A stretch of 64,000 nucleotides of DNA from Verrucomicrobium spinosum DSM 4136 = JCM 18804 (GCF_000172155.1 NZ_ABIZ01000001.1:2513105-2577104); one strand, 5' to 3'. Numbered from the stretch's first letter, positions 50,069 through 58,259 are shown. Numbers and translations are program-made. The notes: generated from the letters alone by a model not told the origin.

Positions 50069-50232
50069 AGGGAAAAGGGAAGAGGGGTAAGTGATAAGGT
50101 GAGGAAGGGACAGTGCGTCAGTCAGTGCCGAGGGCTGAGGAGGGGCTCAGGCCGGGAGTCTGGTGTCTGGACTTTGGACCTGTCTCAAGTAGCGGGTTTC
50201 ACTTTTCACTCGTTACTTATCACTTTTCACTC
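50069..50232. repeat. Compound heptad repeat block between gpgS-like and pssA genes
   Basis: Nearly the whole gap is made of 7-nt units: AGGGAAA, AGGGAAG, AGGGGTA, AGTGATA, AGGTGAG (50069-50103), then GTCTGGT units (50158-50170), then (C/T)ACT at exact 7-nt steps (50200-50232: TTTCACT, TTTCACT, CGTTACT, TATCACT, TTTCACT). The last part runs into the pssA stop and encodes its final residues. Confidence 0.7.
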
Positions 50233-51106
50233 GGGCTACGGCTTCTGTCTCGCTGTTGAAGGTGTTTCCCTCGCCGTCGGTTTCGATTTCCCCATCGCTG
50301 GTGTCTTCGATCTCGCGGCGCCATTTGCGGGATATCCAGGGACGGACGAGGCCGTAAAGAAGGTAGGAGACAAAGAGGACGGTGGGCATCCACTGCCAGG
50401 CCTTCACGGTGAAAGCGAGGACGATGATGCTGATGAGCACCCAGTGGAAGGAGCGACGTGTGCGCCAGTTGATGGACTTGAAGCTGGGGTACTCCAGGCT
50501 GCTGACCATGAGGTAGGAGAGCAGAACCATGAGGGCGGGCAGGGTGTACTTCCACTTTCCGATTTCGCGGTCCATGCCGTCCAACCACATGAGGGTCATC
50601 GTGAGCGAGACGATGACGCCAGCCGCGGCCGGAATGGGGCAGCCGCGAAAGGAGGTGGAAGACTTTTTCCCAGTTTCAGTCTCGATGGCCGCCAAACAGT
50701 TGAACCGTGCGAGTCGCATGGCACCGCAGACGAGGTAGATGCAGGCAATGAGCCAGCCGAGCCCGCTGAACGTTTTCTCAAACTCAGCCAGCACAATGTC
50801 GTGCACCAGGAGCGCGGGTGCCATGCCGAAGGAGACGATGTCCGCCAGGGAGTCAAACTCACGGCCGAAGTCAGAACTCTGACCGCTGAGACGGGCCAGG
50901 CGGCCATCGAGGAGGTCGAACAAACAGGCGACAAGGATGAACCCAATGGCCCACATGTACCGCTGATGACCAGTGTCCGGCTGGAAACGGCCGACAATAT
51001 GGAGGATGGCCATGAACCCGCAGAGGAGGTTCCCTGCCGTCATGAGATTTGGCAGAACGTAAATGCGAGGTTCGCGGTCGCGATCGTCGGTGGGGGACGT
51101 GGACAT
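50213..51106 (-). CDS. pssA: CDP-diacylglycerol-serine O-phosphatidyltransferase
   Basis: 297 residues. The CDP-alcohol phosphotransferase signature DG(x)2AR(x)8G(x)3D(x)3D is complete in 'DGRLARLSGQSSDFGREFDSLAD'. 'VLPNLMTAGNLLCGFMAIL' is the usual first helix, and about eight helices follow. It makes phosphatidylserine from CDP-diacylglycerol and serine in the inner membrane. The frame is open to a TTG at 51148, but the ATG at 51106 starts closer to the family's usual N-terminus. The C-terminal tail of about 40 residues is charged, and its last six codons are formed by the heptad tract. Confidence 0.92.
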   Translation of the reverse strand: MSTSPTDDRDREPRIYVLPNLMTAGNLLCGFMAILHIVGRFQPDTGHQRYMWAIGFILVACLFDLLDGRLARLSGQSSDFGREFDSLADIVSFGMAPALLVHDIVLAEFEKTFSGLGWLIACIYLVCGAMRLARFNCLAAIETETGKKSSTSFRGCPIPAAAGVIVSLTMTLMWLDGMDREIGKWKYTLPALMVLLSYLMVSSLEYPSFKSINWRTRRSFHWVLISIIVLAFTVKAWQWMPTVLFVSYLLYGLVRPWISRKWRREIEDTSDGEIETDGEGNTFNSETEAVARVKSDK

Positions 51107-51131
51107 GGTGGCCGCGACTGTAGCGCGTTTT

Positions 51132-51174
51132 TTTGACAGGATTGACAAGATTTTTAAGAGATTAACAAGATGGA
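51132..51174 (+). repeat. GACAGGATT-ACAAGATT repeat, copy 1
   Basis: TTTTTTTGACAGGATT, GACAAGATTT, then AAGAGATTAACAAGATGG: roughly 9-nt-spaced ACA(G/A)GATT units. Copy 2 lies at 51954-51997 with about 85 percent identity, so the pair brackets the rhodanese-like gene. Confidence 0.7.
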
Positions 51175-51188
51175 GGCGGGGGGGCGCC

Positions 51189-51231
51189 TGGTTGAGTCGC
51201 CCAAAAGTGGGCTGTTGAGACGCTTTGCTGG
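51189..51231 (+). repeat. Dispersed repeat with internal hairpin, copy 2
   Basis: TGGTTGAGTC, hairpin GCCCA-AAAG-TGGGC, then TGTTGAGACGCTTTGCTGG. Partner of 14421-14463. A partial inverted copy may lie at 51268-51294. Confidence 0.5.
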
Positions 51232-51345
51232 TTTGGGTCCGCTTCTCGCTGGTTTAGGGCAGCTCCCAACCAGCCCACTTGCGCTGTCTCAACTTCCCCC
51301 TCCCCAGTTGCCTCTTTGGCGTGACGGGCGTAAGGTCTTTCTATA

Positions 51346-51945
51346 ATGAGCACCGCGACTGTCGCCGATCCTGTTTCCTCTGATGTTGTAGCTGAGCTGC
51401 CGCCGCTGAGCGGGGCAACCAAGATGGGAGCGCTGCTGGAATCCTACCCGGGGGCGCAGCGGGCACTCTTTGCGAAGTATCACATCGGCGGATGCCGGAG
51501 TTGCGGCTTCCAGCCGGGGGAGACGCTGGCGGAGGTGTGTGCCCGCAACGAAAACATTCCGGTCGAGGAGGCCGTTGCCTTCATTCAGGAAAGTTACCAG
51601 AGCGATGCAAGCCTGCAAATCACCCCAGAGGACTTGGTGAAGCTGCGCGAGGTGAGCCCGAACACGAAGCTGCTGGATGTGCGCTCCCGCGAGGAGCACG
51701 AGGCGGTGGCCATCCCCGGCTCTCATCTGGTCTCGCAGGAACTCATTCAGGTGATCTTTGACCAGTGGAACAAGACCGACCCTGTGGTGATCTATGACCA
51801 CCAGGGAAACAGTGCGATGGATGCGGCCGCGTACTTCCTGGGTCATGGCTTCGTGGAGACGAAGTGCCTGAAGGGCGGGATCGATGCCTACAGCCTGGAT
51901 GTGGACCCCAGCATCCCGCGGTATCGCTTGGAAATCGAGGACTAG
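51346..51945 (+). CDS. Rhodanese-like protein without the catalytic cysteine, fused to a CxxC head domain
   Basis: 199 residues. An N-terminal helical domain of about 90 residues has 'MGALLESYPGAQRALFAKYHIGGCRSCGF', like the DUF1858/ScdA-type heads that precede Fe-S repair domains, with a Cys-x-x-Cys pair. The C-terminal half is a rhodanese fold ('KLLDVRSREEHEAVAIPGSHLV', 'FLGHGFVETKCLKGGIDAYS'), but the active loop reads 'IYDHQGNSAMDAA', with Asp where the sulfur-carrying Cys should be. It therefore should not transfer sulfur by itself. It heads the Fe-S gene group with the NifU-like and SufT genes. Start at the ATG at 51346. Confidence 0.85.
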   Translation: MSTATVADPVSSDVVAELPPLSGATKMGALLESYPGAQRALFAKYHIGGCRSCGFQPGETLAEVCARNENIPVEEAVAFIQESYQSDASLQITPEDLVKLREVSPNTKLLDVRSREEHEAVAIPGSHLVSQELIQVIFDQWNKTDPVVIYDHQGNSAMDAAAYFLGHGFVETKCLKGGIDAYSLDVDPSIPRYRLEIED

Positions 51946-51953
51946 GCGGGGGC

Positions 51954-51997
51954 TTTTTTGACAGGATTAACAAGATTTTTTGAAAATTAACAAGATG
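51954..51997 (+). repeat. GACAGGATT-ACAAGATT repeat, copy 2
   Basis: TTTTTTGACAGGATTAACAAGATT, then TTTTGAAAATTAACAAGATGGG. Same orientation as copy 1. Confidence 0.7.
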
Positions 51998-52049
51998 GGA
52001 GCTTTGGACGGATAGGTGGGCGGCAGGTAGAGATTGATCTGCCCCCGTC

Positions 52050-52086
52050 ATGTCTTCTGTCTTTGGTCTTCCCGTCTCTTGTCTCC
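52050..52086 (+). repeat. Heptad repeat tract (GTCTTCT type)
   Basis: GTCT occurs at steps of 7, 7, 8 and 7 nt (starting 52053), just before the NifU-like start codon. The reverse-complement unit (GAAGAC) forms a similar tract at 62204-62238. Confidence 0.65.
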
Positions 52087-52093
52087 ACTGACT

Positions 52094-52594
52094 ATGAACG
52101 AAGAAGTTTTGCAGGACGCTCTGGCCAACCCCCAGAATGTGGGGGAGATCCCGGATGCGGATGCTGTGGGCACCGTGGGCAGCCCAGACTGTGGGGACAT
52201 GGTGCGCATGTGGATCAAATACAAGGAGCAGGACGGCAAGAAGGTCATCGACAAGGCGACTTTCCAGAGCTTCGGCTGCCAGACGGCGATCGCGGTTGCG
52301 AGTCTGGCGACTCAGCTCATCAAGGGCAAGACGCGGGAGGAGGCGCTCGATCTGAGTGCTGAAGAACTCTCCAAGCCGCTCGGGCCTCTGCCGCCGATGA
52401 AGATCCACTGTGGGCAGATGGTGGAAGGGGCTCTGAAGGCGGCCCTGGAAGCGGAAACGGCAGAGAAAGCCCACGTGCGCCCTGAGGCGTCCCCAACGGC
52501 GAACGCTCCCGTAGAACAAGCTCCGACACTGCACGATGCCCTGGCAGCGGCCGGCAAAAAGCAGGCTGCCAAGATTAAGATCGTGAAGTTCTAG
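52094..52594 (+). CDS. NifU/IscU-like iron-sulfur scaffold protein
   Basis: 166 residues from the ATG at 52094. The three scaffold cysteines are present: 'GSPDCGDMVRMWIKY', 'SFGCQTAIAVASLATQLIKGKT' and 'KIHCGQMVEGALKAAL'. The spacing is that of IscU/NifU N-terminal domains. The C-terminal 50 residues are a low-complexity Ala/Pro-rich tail with a basic end, unusual for the family. It builds [2Fe-2S] or [4Fe-4S] clusters for transfer to target proteins. It sits between the rhodanese-like and SufT genes. No cysteine desulfurase is present in this window. Confidence 0.9.
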   Translation: MNEEVLQDALANPQNVGEIPDADAVGTVGSPDCGDMVRMWIKYKEQDGKKVIDKATFQSFGCQTAIAVASLATQLIKGKTREEALDLSAEELSKPLGPLPPMKIHCGQMVEGALKAALEAETAEKAHVRPEASPTANAPVEQAPTLHDALAAAGKKQAAKIKIVKF

Positions 52595-52794
52595 TCCTGT
52601 GGGGCGAACTGCCACGTTTTCAACTTGAGCGTTGTAGGGCAGGCGCTCTGCCTGGCTCGCACTGCCGCCTCCGCCCCCGGAATCGGCTGCGGACATTCAT
52701 GCGACGACCGTTCCGCCGTCGGCCGCGTATTCATATGCTGAATTCGATCTGCCCGCTCGGGATGCACCGGTCATCAGGCCAGAAGCTGTGCTAC

Positions 52795-52826
52795 CACTTT
52801 TCACCTTTTACTTTTTACTTTTCACT
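52795..52826 (+). repeat. Heptad repeat tract (TTTTCAC type)
   Basis: (C/T)AC occurs at 52795, 52802, 52809, 52816 and 52823, an exact 7-nt period over five units, about 65 bp before the sufT ATG. Confidence 0.8.
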
Positions 52827-52890
52827 GGTTCGCAGCTTCTTAGAGGTCCAAGCAGCCCGCCCCCATTCTTTTCCCTCCCCCTCTATTGCC

Positions 52891-53448
52891 ATGCACACTG
52901 ATATTGACCTGAATCGAGAAGTTGAAGCCATCCAGATCCCGAGTGGGGACGCCATCCGCCTGCCGGCAGGGACGCGGGTGATCATCACCCAGTCTCTTGG
53001 CGGCACCTACACGGTGGCGACTGACCACGGGTTGGCCCGTATCTCGGCCAAGGATGCTGATGCGTTGGGGATCGACCCAGAGGAGGACAAAAAGCAGGAG
53101 ACGCAGAGCTCCTCGAACATCCCGGGAGATGCGAGCGACCTGGAGATGCAGGTCTGGCAGCAGCTCCGCGGAGTCTATGATCCCGAAATCCCGGTGAACA
53201 TCGTGGACTTGGGCCTGGTGTATGATTGTGCTGTGAGCAACGACGAAGAAGGCAAGATCAAAGCCCTCGTAAAGATGACACTCACTGCCCCCGGCTGCGG
53301 CATGGGCCCTACGATCGCAGCCGATGCCCAGGCTCGCATCATGACCATCGAGCACATGGACGATGCCGCCGTGGAACTCGTCTGGGATCCAGCATGGAAC
53401 CAGAGCATGATCTCCGAGGAGGGGAAAATGAAGTTGGGGATGATCTGA
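52891..53448 (+). CDS. sufT: SufT-type DUF59 iron-sulfur assembly protein
   Basis: 185 residues from the ATG at 52891; the frame is open further upstream but that part is repeat sequence. The first 75 residues form the N-terminal extension typical of SufT ('IQIPSGDAIRLPAGTRVIITQSLGGTYTVAT'). The rest is a DUF59/MIP18 domain: 'DLEMQVWQQLRGVYDPEIPVNIVDLGLVYDC', and 'VKMTLTAPGCGMGPTIAADAQARI' with the conserved Cys. It helps mature Fe-S proteins in the cytoplasm. The NifU-like gene lies upstream on the same strand. Confidence 0.92.
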   Translation: MHTDIDLNREVEAIQIPSGDAIRLPAGTRVIITQSLGGTYTVATDHGLARISAKDADALGIDPEEDKKQETQSSSNIPGDASDLEMQVWQQLRGVYDPEIPVNIVDLGLVYDCAVSNDEEGKIKALVKMTLTAPGCGMGPTIAADAQARIMTIEHMDDAAVELVWDPAWNQSMISEEGKMKLGMI

Positions 53449-53478
53449 GGCGCAGTGCGCCTCGAAAGCAAAAAGGGG

Positions 53479-53499
53479 TTAGTAAAAAGTGAAAAGTGG
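53479..53499 (-). repeat. Short heptad tract (GAAAAGTG type)
   Basis: Three units of TTTTCAC on the minus strand (CAC, CAC, TAC at 7-nt steps), 30 bp after the sufT stop. With the tract at 53588-53620 it forms an inverted pair about 90 bp apart that could fold. Confidence 0.65.
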
Positions 53500-53587
53500 A
53501 AGGGTTGCGCTGCAACTCCTCGGCTTTTTTGTTTGGCGCAGGCTAGGAGAGGTTTGGACCTGTGAGCACCTTCGCAGGTTGTCCCTC

Positions 53588-53620
53588 GACTTTTTACTTT
53601 TTACTTTTTACTTTTCACTC
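53588..53620 (+). repeat. Heptad repeat tract (TTTTTAC type)
   Basis: GAC, TAC, TAC, TAC and CAC at 53588, 53595, 53602, 53609 and 53616, exact 7-nt steps separated by runs of T, 40 bp before the purT ATG. Confidence 0.8.
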
Positions 53621-53659
53621 ATCGTTCCTCCCCTCCCTAACACTCCCGTTTTCTCACAC

Positions 53660-54847
53660 ATGTCCTCTCCGAGTATCGGCACCCCCTTCACCTCTTCCGC
53701 AACCCGTGTTCTCATGCTTGGCTCAGGAGAGCTGGGCAAGGAGGTGGTGATTGAGTTGCAGCGGTTCGGGTGTGAGGTGATCGCGGTGGATTCGTATGCG
53801 AATGCCCCGGCCATGCAGGTGGCGGACAGGGCGCACGTTGTCTCCATGCTAGATGCGGAGGCGCTGCGGGCGGTGCTGGTAACGGAGAAGCCGAATCTGA
53901 TCGTGCCTGAGGTGGAGGCGATTGCCACGGATGTTTTGGTCGAGCTGGAGGCGGAGGGGTACAAGGTGGTGCCGACGGCACGGGCGGCGAAGCTGACGAT
54001 GAATCGTGAAGGCATCCGCCGTCTGGCGACGGAGGAGCTGGGGCTCCGCTCCTCGCCGTACAAGTTTGCCGCGACGGAGGAGGAATTCCGCGCGGCGGTG
54101 GCAGAGATCGGCATGCCCTGTGTGGTGAAGCCGATCATGAGCAGCTCTGGCAAGGGGCAGAGCGTGGTGCGCAGCGAGGCCGATCTGGCCTATTCCTGGA
54201 AGTACGCTCAAGAAGGCGGTCGCGCTGGCAAGGGCAAGGTCATCGTGGAAGGCTTTGTGGACTTTGACTATGAAATTACCATGCTGACGGTGCGCCACGC
54301 CGGCGGCACGTCCTTCTGCGAGCCCATCGGGCACCTGCAGATCGACGGGGACTACCGTGAGAGCTGGCAACCGCAGCCGATGACCGTGGCGGCACTGGCG
54401 GAGTCCAAGCGCATCGCGGAGGCCATCACCACCGCTCTGGGCGGGTGGGGCATCTTCGGCGTGGAGCTCTTTGTGAAGGATGACGTGGTGTGGTTCAGCG
54501 AGGTCTCCCCGCGGCCGCATGACACGGGACTGGTGACGATTATTTCCCAAGACCTGAGCGAGTTTGCGCTTCATGCCCGCGCCATCCTTGGGCTGCCGAT
54601 CCCCAATATTGCCCAGCACGGGCCCAGTGCCTCCGCAGTGATCCTGGTGGAAGGTCATTCCAAGGACGTGCAGTTCGGCAATCTCACGGCCGCGCTCAGT
54701 GAGCCAGACACGGCCCTGCGTCTCTTTGGCAAGCCCGAGGTCAAGGGCAAGCGCCGTATGGGCGTGGTGGCGGCGCGGGCGGAGAGCATCGAGGCGGCAC
54801 GGGAGAAGGCTCGCAATGCAGCGGGAGCGGTGGACGTGCGGTTGTGA
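53660..54847 (+). CDS. purT: Formate-dependent phosphoribosylglycinamide formyltransferase
   Basis: 395 residues, the same size as E. coli PurT. ATP-grasp features are intact: '[41 protein letters not shown]' (N-terminal Rossmann-like domain), '[17 protein letters not shown]', '[16 protein letters not shown]' (nucleotide loop), '[18 protein letters not shown]', '[10 protein letters not shown]' and '[24 protein letters not shown]' (metal and ATP site). It formylates GAR with formate and ATP in purine synthesis. The frame is open to 53489, but upstream residues come from heptad repeats, so I start at the ATG at 53660. Confidence 0.96.
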   Translation: MSSPSIGTPFTSSATRVLMLGSGELGKEVVIELQRFGCEVIAVDSYANAPAMQVADRAHVVSMLDAEALRAVLVTEKPNLIVPEVEAIATDVLVELEAEGYKVVPTARAAKLTMNREGIRRLATEELGLRSSPYKFAATEEEFRAAVAEIGMPCVVKPIMSSSGKGQSVVRSEADLAYSWKYAQEGGRAGKGKVIVEGFVDFDYEITMLTVRHAGGTSFCEPIGHLQIDGDYRESWQPQPMTVAALAESKRIAEAITTALGGWGIFGVELFVKDDVVWFSEVSPRPHDTGLVTIISQDLSEFALHARAILGLPIPNIAQHGPSASAVILVEGHSKDVQFGNLTAALSEPDTALRLFGKPEVKGKRRMGVVAARAESIEAAREKARNAAGAVDVRL

Positions 54848-55127
54848 TATCAGGGAGAGCTTGCGCTGGAGACCCCGGCGCAAGTGCCCGTAGGGTATCC
54901 TTATTCACAATCGACGTCGTTTGCTGCTGCGTTGACATGACGGAGGATCGACAAGACTCAGCAACGGGCAAAGTCCGGCCGATATCGGTCTGGACGAAAG
55001 CAGATCCCCGACGAGATGCCCAGTTCTCCGGGCTGAATCAGGCTCCCATTCACATGCTGTGGGCAGGGCTGTGTTTTCCGGTGCCGTGGGTTGACGACAG
55101 CACTGCGGATGGGTAAGTGAGCGGACT
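54848..55127. other. Gap after purT, no supported gene
   Basis: About 280 bp. A frame from an ATG at 54937 to 55116 on the plus strand is open and ends 11 bp before the next gene. It has an ordinary amino-acid mix, but no domain or RBS. An unrecognised small gene cannot be excluded. Confidence 0.4.
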
Positions 55128-55649
55128 GTGTCGAGCTATCTATGGAGCACGCCTGAAGTGATTGTGGGTCTCTCGCGAGAGCGGTTTGGCGTGGAGATTG
55201 CCCTGCAACTCTGGAATGAGCTGCAAAAGAAGCCGGTGGGGGAAGGGATGCGGCACTCGCATCGAGACTACTGCGGTATCGGCCTGTTGAAGACGGAGTC
55301 GGGGGTAGGGCTGTTCGAGATCTGTGATGGAGATGGCTTTCAGAAGGTGCACTGGACCCATATCGATTCGTTTGTGAGGTACTGGGCAGAACAGTCTGAC
55401 CATGGACTCTGCGGAGCGGATCCAGAACATCCGGAGTTGCTCACGGATTCTGCCTTCAAGCTGAACAACCAGCGAATCCATAGGAAGTGGGTGTGTGAGC
55501 TCCTGGAGCAGTCGGCAGCCAGACGGGTGGCCGATGGGCAAGGCTGTCGTGGAGTGGAAAAGTGTCCAACGTCCGAATCTCCCCGGGTGGTGAAACGGCA
55601 TCCGGCTCCCTTTGGCCTCCGTTGGTGGAGGGCTTACATGGACAGATAA
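55128..55649 (+). CDS. Hypothetical protein, unknown
   Basis: 173 residues from a GTG at 55128. Composition is that of a normal soluble protein, with well-formed alternation ('STPEVIVGLSRERFGVEIALQLWNELQKK', 'GIGLLKTESGVGLFEICDGDGFQKVHWTHIDSFVRYWAEQS') and several Trp/His/Cys. I recognise no family. An isolated small cytoplasmic protein of this size could be an immunity-type protein, but there is no partner. The end is basic and may overrun the true domain. It converges with the membrane-protein pair downstream, 4 bp away. Confidence 0.55.
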   Translation: MSSYLWSTPEVIVGLSRERFGVEIALQLWNELQKKPVGEGMRHSHRDYCGIGLLKTESGVGLFEICDGDGFQKVHWTHIDSFVRYWAEQSDHGLCGADPEHPELLTDSAFKLNNQRIHRKWVCELLEQSAARRVADGQGCRGVEKCPTSESPRVVKRHPAPFGLRWWRAYMDR

Positions 55650-55653
55650 CGCA

Positions 55654-56211
55654 CTAAGCGACAGGCGCCGTCTGCGTTGCCACCTTGCAATACGCGCGCA
55701 CTTTGGCGCGGCAAAGTAATGCGAACTGGACGATGGCCCAGACGGCGGAGACGATGACCCCGACGATGAAGGAGACGGTCATGGTCACCTCCATGATTTT
55801 TTGGGCGGTGGCGTCGCCGCCGACACCCTTCATCGCCTCAACCATGACCGGCCCCGAAAGGTGGGTGTGACTGATCCAGCCGTTAACTGCGGCCACCGCT
55901 ACGGCAACAACGGCGAGAATCAGGGTGAGTTTGCGGCCCCATTCACGCCCACGGATGAGGCCGATGGCTGAAGCCATTTGCACGGGTACGAGAATCAACG
56001 AAAAGCCCATGAGGACCTTGTAGTAGGCGGCGTATGTGGCGTCGTTTTGCAGAATGGTGGGCACGGGATTGCCGGGGTACATCTCCGGCTTGGTCATCAT
56101 CATCACGCTGGAAAGGATGCCGAAGATGCCAAACGCGGCGAAGGCCAGATTAAGAATGCCGATGACGAGGAGTGTCTTCGGCTTCTGGATGGGGAGGGCG
56201 GGAGGTTGCAT
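55654..56211 (-). CDS. Four-helix membrane protein (tandem paralogue 2)
   Basis: 185 residues from the ATG at 56211, with four membrane helices. 'LLVIGILNLAFAAFGIFGILSSVMM' and 'LMGFSLILVPVQMASAIGLIRGREWGRKLTLILAVVAVAV' correspond one to one with segments of the upstream gene's product, so the two arose by tandem duplication. The shared core is 'AAIGLIR.REW.R'. Function unknown; such proteins are common in planctomycetes and Verrucomicrobia. The gap to the upstream gene is 22 bp. Confidence 0.8.
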   Translation of the reverse strand: MQPPALPIQKPKTLLVIGILNLAFAAFGIFGILSSVMMMTKPEMYPGNPVPTILQNDATYAAYYKVLMGFSLILVPVQMASAIGLIRGREWGRKLTLILAVVAVAVAAVNGWISHTHLSGPVMVEAMKGVGGDATAQKIMEVTMTVSFIVGVIVSAVWAIVQFALLCRAKVRAYCKVATQTAPVA

Positions 56212-56233
56212 GGGGAGGGGCGTTAAGAATGTT

Positions 56234-56845
56234 CTACTGGCAGGCTTGACGAGCGAGGGGGCGAGTGAGGAGGATGATTTGCAGGAGACTGTAGATGAGA
56301 GATAGAGCGAAGAGCATGAGCAGGACGGCCTTGAAAATGCCCCCCAAGGTGTCGAAGACCGCATTCAGAAACTCCAGCTTTCCCTGAATGGTGGGATCTT
56401 TGGAAGTCACGGGAGCGGATGTCGGAGGCGCACCGGGCAGAGGGAGGAGGCCGGTGATCACGGCAATGCTGCCGGTGCAGACAAGGAATTGAAGGCTGGC
56501 GAGAACGACGGTGGTCTGCCGCGCCCATTCCCGCAGCCTGATAAGGCCGATGGCGGCAACAATTTGAAGCACCACCAGGAGAGTGCCGATGCCGAGGAGC
56601 CACAAGGTGGCGGATGTTCCCGGCGGTCCTGATACGGGATTCTGCCCGGAACTGATGATGGAAAAGAGACTGGAGCCAAGACCGGAGACCGCAAAGCATA
56701 GATTGATGATGCCGATTGCCAGAGGTGCTTTTGAAGGGCGGGGGGAGACTGCCGAGGGCGTAGCGGTGGCAGGGGTGAGGTGTGGAGTGGGCAGGTGCGG
56801 CGGTGACTTGGGCCGGGGAATCGGAGGGGGAGAGTCTGGGAACAT
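56234..56845 (-). CDS. Four-helix membrane protein (tandem paralogue 1)
   Basis: 203 residues. A Pro-rich cytoplasmic head of about 38 residues, then four helices: 'APLAIGIINLCFAVSGLGSSLFSII', 'LWLLGIGTLLVVLQIVAAIGLIRLREWARQTTVVLASLQFLV', and 'LGGIFKAVLLMLFALSLIYSLLQIILL'. It is the first gene of the pair with its paralogue. Unknown role. Confidence 0.8.
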   Translation of the reverse strand: MFPDSPPPIPRPKSPPHLPTPHLTPATATPSAVSPRPSKAPLAIGIINLCFAVSGLGSSLFSIISSGQNPVSGPPGTSATLWLLGIGTLLVVLQIVAAIGLIRLREWARQTTVVLASLQFLVCTGSIAVITGLLPLPGAPPTSAPVTSKDPTIQGKLEFLNAVFDTLGGIFKAVLLMLFALSLIYSLLQIILLTRPLARQACQ

Positions 56846-57234
56846 CGGGGCGTCTTTTTAATTAGAAGACCTTCTCGGAAAAGGCGGGGCGGCTGGGGAA
56901 AGATGGGTGTGAAATGGAGAAAAGCAACGGGGGCGTGACCGGGGCGGGGCGCGGGCCCGGTTGCCTCACGGCGCCGAACAGATGTGCGCCGCGGGCATGT
57001 CCTTCCGCGCCGACCGGGCGGTGGTCTCCGGGTGCCCTGCTTGCAATAGGAAACAACTTAAAGTTGCAAAGGGGCACGGTGTTGATCCTGAACACCGATG
57101 ACCGTGCGGGGTGCTTATCTACGACTGGCAGTTCAAGCTCAAAGACGCATCTGCCTCCTGGTAGCGGTTGGCGGCGGAAATGGCGTGACCGAACAACAGA
57201 CCCGCGCCTCCAAGCAGCAAGCGCTAAGAACCTT
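56846..57234. other. Gap with no supported gene
   Basis: About 390 bp, rich in G and C at the left end. Open frames on the plus strand (for example 56914-57312) are low in complexity and mostly antisense to the pseudogene. I see nothing else here. Confidence 0.45.
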
Positions 57235-58066
57235 TCACTCCCCCCACATCTTCTTTTCCCAGGCCTTCTGCTTGCCCTTGGCTTCACGGAGGCAGGGGGG
57301 CGAGATTCATGATCAGGTGGTTTAGCCAGCCAGGGGGGCCGCCTGAGGGGGCGCTCGAAGTCGATGAAAAGGACGACACGATATCCGTTGGTATCGTTCC
57401 AGACTTCGTGGTTCCACGTGTTGTCAAAGATGAGGCGCTTGCCTTCCTGCCAGGTATGAATCTGATTGGCGATGCGGATGCGGCATTGCTCGCGAGGCTC
57501 TGGGACGAGCGGGCCCACATGCAGACGCAGGACGCCGGCCCAGGCTCCGCGATGGGAGGGGATGTGCTTGCCAGGGGAAAGGATGCTGAAGAAGTCGGTG
57601 GTAAGTCCGGGGATCTTGTCCAGAAGTTACATCGTCACCGGGCAACGGGCGGAGTTCTCGCCGCAGTCCATGCCAGCCGCTTTGAGGAAGAATGTCTTCC
57701 AGTGGTCGTCTGCCTGGATGTCGCCCACTCCCTTCATGATGTCCTGGAAGCTTGGCATGGCGTCGCGGTACTTCATGACATGATCGAGCTCTGCCCGCCA
57801 GCCTCCACCTCATCCACCCAGGGGAAGTGCCTGGTGCTGTACACCGGGGGATCTCCCAAGGGCGAGAAGCGGGCAATGACATCTTCCACCCAGTCTTGCA
57901 CGGCTTCCAGCTACTGGCCAAGCGGCGTGGCGGCGGGCTTGATGCGATGGGTGCGATCGTATGCCAGCAGAGGGAGGCTGCCGAGCGCGTGCTGCTTCTT
58001 GTATTCAGCGGCTGACTTTGTGTCAGATGGGCTGGCTGCGGAAGGCATGGAGGCAGGGGCGGACAT
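57235..58066 (-). pseudogene. Decayed aspartyl/asparaginyl beta-hydroxylase
   Basis: Translating the minus strand and switching frames rebuilds an AspH-family protein. It begins at the ATG at 58066, hits an in-frame TAG near 57911, continues 'LEAVQDWVEDVIARFS', shifts frame near 57790 ('LDHVMKYRDAMPSFQDIMKG'), meets a TAA near 57627, then runs 'LLDKIPGLTTDFFSILSPGKHIPSHRG' and 'GVLRLHVGPLVPEP', 'WQEGKRLIFDNTWNHEVWN', 'RVVLFIDFERP'. Two more shifts at runs of G (near 57335 and 57299) lead to an ending 'KQKAWEKKMWGE' and a stop at 57235. The iron-binding His residues ('SHRG', 'NHEVW') survive in sequence. Two stops and at least three shifts mean it cannot be functional unless several are sequencing errors. 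Confidence 0.85.
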
Positions 58067-58259
58067 GGGGGCAAATGCAGACTGGGAACCAGGAATTCGG
58101 AAAGAAAAATTGCAAATGAGAATGGATGAATGGAGGGGGCTGGGAGGTGGCAAGCTTCGTCATCCGAAAGTACGGTAGGTGTGGCACGGGGGAGGGGGGG
58201 CTTTGGGAAGAGGGGCGCTGAAATTCGCGTCTCTGTGGCCACTCCACTTCTCTTTTGGT

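Noticed and set aside
48794-51136. 780-residue open frame on the plus strand
   Set aside because: Antisense to both the GpgS-like and pssA genes, which have clear family motifs.
50200-53620. Heptad tracts as a possible CRISPR array
   Set aside because: Units are 7 nt, contiguous, degenerate and without spacers, and no cas gene is present.
53849-54883. 344-residue minus-strand frame
   Set aside because: Antisense to purT.
57309-58178. 289-residue plus-strand frame
   Set aside because: Antisense to the decayed hydroxylase, whose own strand gives recognisable family motifs.
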